This document shows positions 3,987-5,901 of a DNA stretch of 5,901 bases, piece after piece. Source of the stretch: Collinsella sp. Its GTDB lineage: Bacteria > Actinomycetota > Coriobacteriia > Coriobacteriales > Coriobacteriaceae. Positions within the stretch are counted from its first letter, which is position 1, and the number at the start of each line of letters is the position of its first letter. The position numbers and the translations under genes were made by a program. A model generated the notes under the pieces. That model was not told where the DNA came from, did no database searches, and saw only the letters and a program-made list of their open reading frames with translations. The stretch covers positions 1-5,901 of the forward strand of contig WGSL01000093.1 in NCBI GenBank assembly GCA_014871665.1. Reading direction: 5' to 3'.

Positions 3987-5210
3987 ATGGCAAACAAGAA
4001 AAAGAACCCCGAGGTCGCGCCGACGTCCGAGCAACGGTCCCGCGCCGCCTCCAGCTCTCGCAAGAAGCAGCGCAAGACCTATGTGTCCAAGACCGTCAAG
4101 ATTGTCCTGGTGGTCATCGGCGTGCTGGCAATGCTGCTTTCCGTCTCGGCCATGGCATGCTCCGGTCTCATGTCGCAGACCGAAAAGAGCAGCTCGGGCT
4201 ACAAGCTGACCGGCGGTGTTGCTGCCACTATCAACGGCACCAACCTCACCGAGGACACCGTGACCAAGCAGATCATGAGCATGCGCACGTCCTACGGCTA
4301 CACCAAGGACAAGGACTGGGCACAGTACCTGGTCGACAACGACCTCACACCCAAAAAGTATCGCAAGCAGCTCATCGACTCCTACGCGCAGCAGATCCTG
4401 CTTCAGCAAGCGCAGAAGGAAAATGGCGTGACCGTCTCGGACGAGGAGGTCGAGAAGGCTTGGAAGGACGCCTGCAAGAGTGCCGGCGGCGCCAAAGCCT
4501 TTAAGAAGACGCTTAAGACCTATGGCTACACCGAGGATACCTACAAGGACTCGCTCAAGGAGAGCCTGGCGCAGCAGAAGCTCAAGGATGCCGTGGCACC
4601 CACCAGCAAGCCCAAGGACAGCGAGATTGTCGATTACATCAATGAGAACCTGTCCAACTACAACGATGCCCGTCGTTCGTCGAATATTCTGATCAAGGCC
4701 GATTCTGACGCTTCCGACGAGGACAAGGCTGCCGCCAAGGCCAAGGCGCAGGAGTGCCTGGACAAGATCAACTCCGGCGAGCTGAGCTTCGAGGACGCCG
4801 TGGAGCAGTACTCCGACGACACCGGCTCCAAGGAGAAGAAGGGCGACGTGGGCTGGGATAAGCTCACCACCTTCGTCGACAGCTACCAGACGGCGCTCGA
4901 GGGGCTTAACAAGGGCGATGTGAGCGGCGTGGTCGAGTCGACCTACGGCTATCACATCATCAAGTGCACCGACTACTTCCATGTCGATAGCCAGGTCGAT
5001 GACATCAAGCAGGTGCCCAAGGCCATCAAGAAGTATGTTTCTAACGTGGTGAAGACGCAGGCGGCCAGCACTGCATACAGCGAGTGGCTGGAGCAGTACA
5101 AGAAGGACGCCGACATCACCGTTAACCCCATGCCCAAGGACGTACCCTATAACGTGAGCCTGAAGGGCGTCACCAAGAGTTCGACCGACGATTCGTCGAC
5201 GACTGAGTAA
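3987..5210 (+). CDS. PrsA/SurA-like membrane-anchored parvulin foldase
   Basis: This is an extracytoplasmic peptidyl-prolyl isomerase/chaperone helping exported proteins fold. The 407-residue protein starts with a basic cytoplasmic stretch (residues 1-36, many Lys/Arg). A hydrophobic segment follows (about 37-57, TVKIVLVVIGVLAMLLSVSA). Cys58 in SAMAC is a poor lipobox, so a lipid anchor is possible but a plain signal anchor equally so. Residues about 78-200 form a SurA-N-like helical chaperone domain (AATINGTNLTEDTV, RKQLIDSYAQQILLQQA). Residues about 228-330 are the parvulin domain: SSNILIK, LSFEDAVEQYSDDTGSKEKKGDVGW, LNKGDVSGVVESTYGYHIIK. A helical stretch follows, and the Ser/Thr/Asp-rich tail ends in STDDSSTTE. 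The second core histidine is present (H323), but the first, normally in S-H-I-L, is Asn233, so isomerase activity may be reduced or lost. It probably shares a transcript with the YqeY-like gene 54 bases downstream. Family call is firm. Confidence 0.9.
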   Translation: MANKKKNPEVAPTSEQRSRAASSSRKKQRKTYVSKTVKIVLVVIGVLAMLLSVSAMACSGLMSQTEKSSSGYKLTGGVAATINGTNLTEDTVTKQIMSMRTSYGYTKDKDWAQYLVDNDLTPKKYRKQLIDSYAQQILLQQAQKENGVTVSDEEVEKAWKDACKSAGGAKAFKKTLKTYGYTEDTYKDSLKESLAQQKLKDAVAPTSKPKDSEIVDYINENLSNYNDARRSSNILIKADSDASDEDKAAAKAKAQECLDKINSGELSFEDAVEQYSDDTGSKEKKGDVGWDKLTTFVDSYQTALEGLNKGDVSGVVESTYGYHIIKCTDYFHVDSQVDDIKQVPKAIKKYVSNVVKTQAASTAYSEWLEQYKKDADITVNPMPKDVPYNVSLKGVTKSSTDDSSTTE

Positions 5211-5215
5211 TCATG

Positions 5216-5241
5216 GGGCGGCGCTCGTGCGAGTGCCGCCC
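5216..5241 (+). other. GC-rich hairpin between foldase and YqeY genes
   Basis: GGGCGGCGCTC (5216-5226) and GAGTGCCGCCC (5231-5241) form an 11-bp stem with one G·U pair around a GTGC loop. There is no T run afterwards, so it is unlikely to be a full terminator. It may limit read-through, protect the upstream message from 3' exonucleases, or set the relative expression of the two genes. Confidence 0.6.
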
Positions 5242-5250
5242 GCACTATTG

Positions 5251-5256
5251 AGGAGG
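5251..5256 (+). promoter_or_regulatory. Ribosome binding site of YqeY-like gene
   Basis: A perfect AGGAGG lies eight bases before ATG 5265. This favours that ATG over the in-frame TTG at 5259, which is only two bases from the site. Confidence 0.75.
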
Positions 5257-5264
5257 ATTTGCAG

Positions 5265-5708
5265 ATGACCAACGAAGAGCTGCAGAAGGAAATGATTGCG
5301 GCCATGAAGGCCAAAGACAAGGTTCGCCTGTCCATCATTCGCCAGGTTAAGGCCGAGGTGAAGAACATCGAGGTCAACGAGCGTCGTGATGTGACCGAGG
5401 AAGACGTCAACAGCATGATCAAGCGTCTGATTAAGCAGACGAGCGAGACGCTGGAGATGTCCATTAAGGCCGGTACCGACCAGGAGCGTACCGACAACCT
5501 GACCGAGCAGGTCAAGATTCTGGAGAGCCTGCTGCCCGCGCAGGTTTCGGGCGAGGAGCTCGAGGCCCTAATCGAGCAGGTTATCGCCGAGCTGGGCGCG
5601 ACCTCTAAGAAGCAGATGGGCCAGGTCATGGGCGCTCTGGGTAAGGCTACTGGCGGTAACTTCGACAAGCCGGCCGCGGCAAAGATCGTCGGAGCAAAAT
5701 TGGCGTAA
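5265..5708 (+). CDS. GatB/YqeY domain-containing protein
   Basis: This is a small cytoplasmic protein of the GatB/YqeY family. The domain is homologous to the C-terminal tRNA-binding region of the GatB subunit of Glu-tRNA/Asp-tRNA amidotransferase, but the stand-alone YqeY proteins have no settled function. The 147 residues are the usual full length. The N-terminal helical half holds MKAKDKVRLSIIRQVKAEVKNIEV (residues about 14-37), followed by a charged helix (EEDVNSMIKRLIKQ). The C-terminal half carries the family features LESLLPAQVS (87-96) and the small tail domain SKKQMGQVMGALGKATGGNFDKPAAAKIV. The gene follows the foldase in the same direction and is probably co-transcribed. It is followed by two hairpins that appear to end the operon. 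The family call is firm and the role is unknown. Confidence 0.9.
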   Translation: MTNEELQKEMIAAMKAKDKVRLSIIRQVKAEVKNIEVNERRDVTEEDVNSMIKRLIKQTSETLEMSIKAGTDQERTDNLTEQVKILESLLPAQVSGEELEALIEQVIAELGATSKKQMGQVMGALGKATGGNFDKPAAAKIVGAKLA

Positions 5709-5711
5709 TTT

Positions 5712-5739
5712 GTTACGCGGTTTTACCAAACCGCGTAAC
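5712..5739. terminator. Perfect 12-bp hairpin after YqeY gene
   Basis: GTTACGCGGTTT (5712-5723) and AAACCGCGTAAC (5728-5739) pair perfectly around TACC, beginning three bases after the stop codon. No T run follows, so it may be a 3'-end stabiliser or a Rho-dependent site. Real termination more likely occurs at the next structure. Confidence 0.6.
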
Positions 5740-5752
5740 GGCGCGACGCTGC

Positions 5753-5852
5753 AAACGCCCCTAAGCGGCAATCTGCCTTTCAACTTCGGCGGCATGATCA
5801 AAAGATCAATGCCGCCTCGTTTCAAGGCACCTTGCTCGCTTAGGGGCGTTTT
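5753..5852 (+). terminator. Long nested palindrome ending in a T run
   Basis: The outer stem AAACGCCCCTAAGCG (5753-5767) pairs perfectly with 5837-5851, and TTTT at 5849-5852 follows the GC-rich part as in an intrinsic terminator. Inside, TGCCTT (5774-5779) can pair with AAGGCA (5824-5829). GGCGGCAT (5788-5795) pairs with ATGCCGCC (5809-5816), extended past a bulged A by GATC/GATC around AAAA. A stem of about 100 nt with three helices is far larger than a simple terminator needs. It may be a terminator into which a palindromic repeat has inserted, or a structured small RNA. Confidence 0.6.
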
Positions 5853-5859
5853 CGCTCAT

Positions 5860-5901
5860 ATGACCCAATCCGCTGTCAAGAGCCACAATGGCCCCGCCGC
5901 C
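5860..5901 (+). CDS. Possible start of next gene, cut by window edge
   Basis: ATG at 5860 opens a frame of 14 codons (MTQSAVKSHNGPAA) that runs off the window. There is no ribosome binding site, because the preceding bases belong to the end of the long hairpin. It could be a leaderless start or merely a chance open stretch. I do not recognise a family. Confidence 0.25.
   Translation, partial: MTQSAVKSHNGPAA

Noticed and set aside
3810..4982. Long open frame on the minus strand opposite the foldase gene
   Set aside because: It runs antisense to a well-supported parvulin gene and through the repeat cluster. Its Leu/Val/Gly-rich translation matches no family and reflects GC-rich codon periodicity.

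Overview
The window looks like a chromosomal segment of a Coriobacteriia actinobacterium, most likely Collinsella or a close relative. This is inferred from the protein families, the strong AGGAGG-type ribosome binding sites, the GC-rich codon use of the right half, and intergenic hairpin repeats built from GGGACGTTCC, TGCCGGCAG and CTGTCCCC-ATGCACCA modules. It is not confirmed by any search. The window divides in two. Positions 1 to about 2230 are visibly richer in A+T, sparsely coding and partly decayed. Positions about 2400 to 5710 are GC-rich and tightly coding.

Left part. Positions 1-319 hold no convincing complete gene, only short open stretches and two small hairpins. A 172-residue protein with a helical N-terminal half and a C-terminal double zinc ribbon follows (320-838, +). 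It converges, ten bases apart, on a Crp/Fnr-family regulator (849-1415, -). The regulator's upstream region carries a run of nine G and a 10-bp direct repeat. Next comes a stretch without a credible gene (about 1416-1930). It ends in a fragment encoding only the C-terminal winged-helix tail of a Schlafen/AlbA-type ATP-binding regulator (1931-2164, +), so a larger gene seems to have been lost here. Two strong hairpins (2235-2283 and 2350-2382) insulate this region from the next operon.

Right part. A two-gene type II toxin-antitoxin operon (2433-3241, +) encodes a RelB/DinJ-like ribbon-helix-helix antitoxin. It overlaps by four bases (ATGA) a PIN-domain toxin, a less usual partner for RelB-type antitoxins than RelE/YafQ. 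A stand-alone PTS EIIA protein of the fructose/galactitol type (3307-3774, +) follows without its EIIB or EIIC. A composite repeat region (3786-3919) then separates it from a PrsA/SurA-like membrane-anchored parvulin foldase (3987-5210, +). In the foldase, the first histidine of the parvulin core is replaced by asparagine. A GatB/YqeY-domain protein (5265-5708, +) probably shares its transcript. The window ends with a perfect 12-bp hairpin and a roughly 100-nt nested palindromic element (5753-5852) that terminates in a T run.

No wholly new multi-gene system is evident. The best leads are the RelB-PIN pairing, the altered foldase active site, the mutually exclusive folds in the repeat at 3786-3859, the nested palindrome at 5753-5851, and the homopolymer and direct repeat in front of the Crp-like gene.
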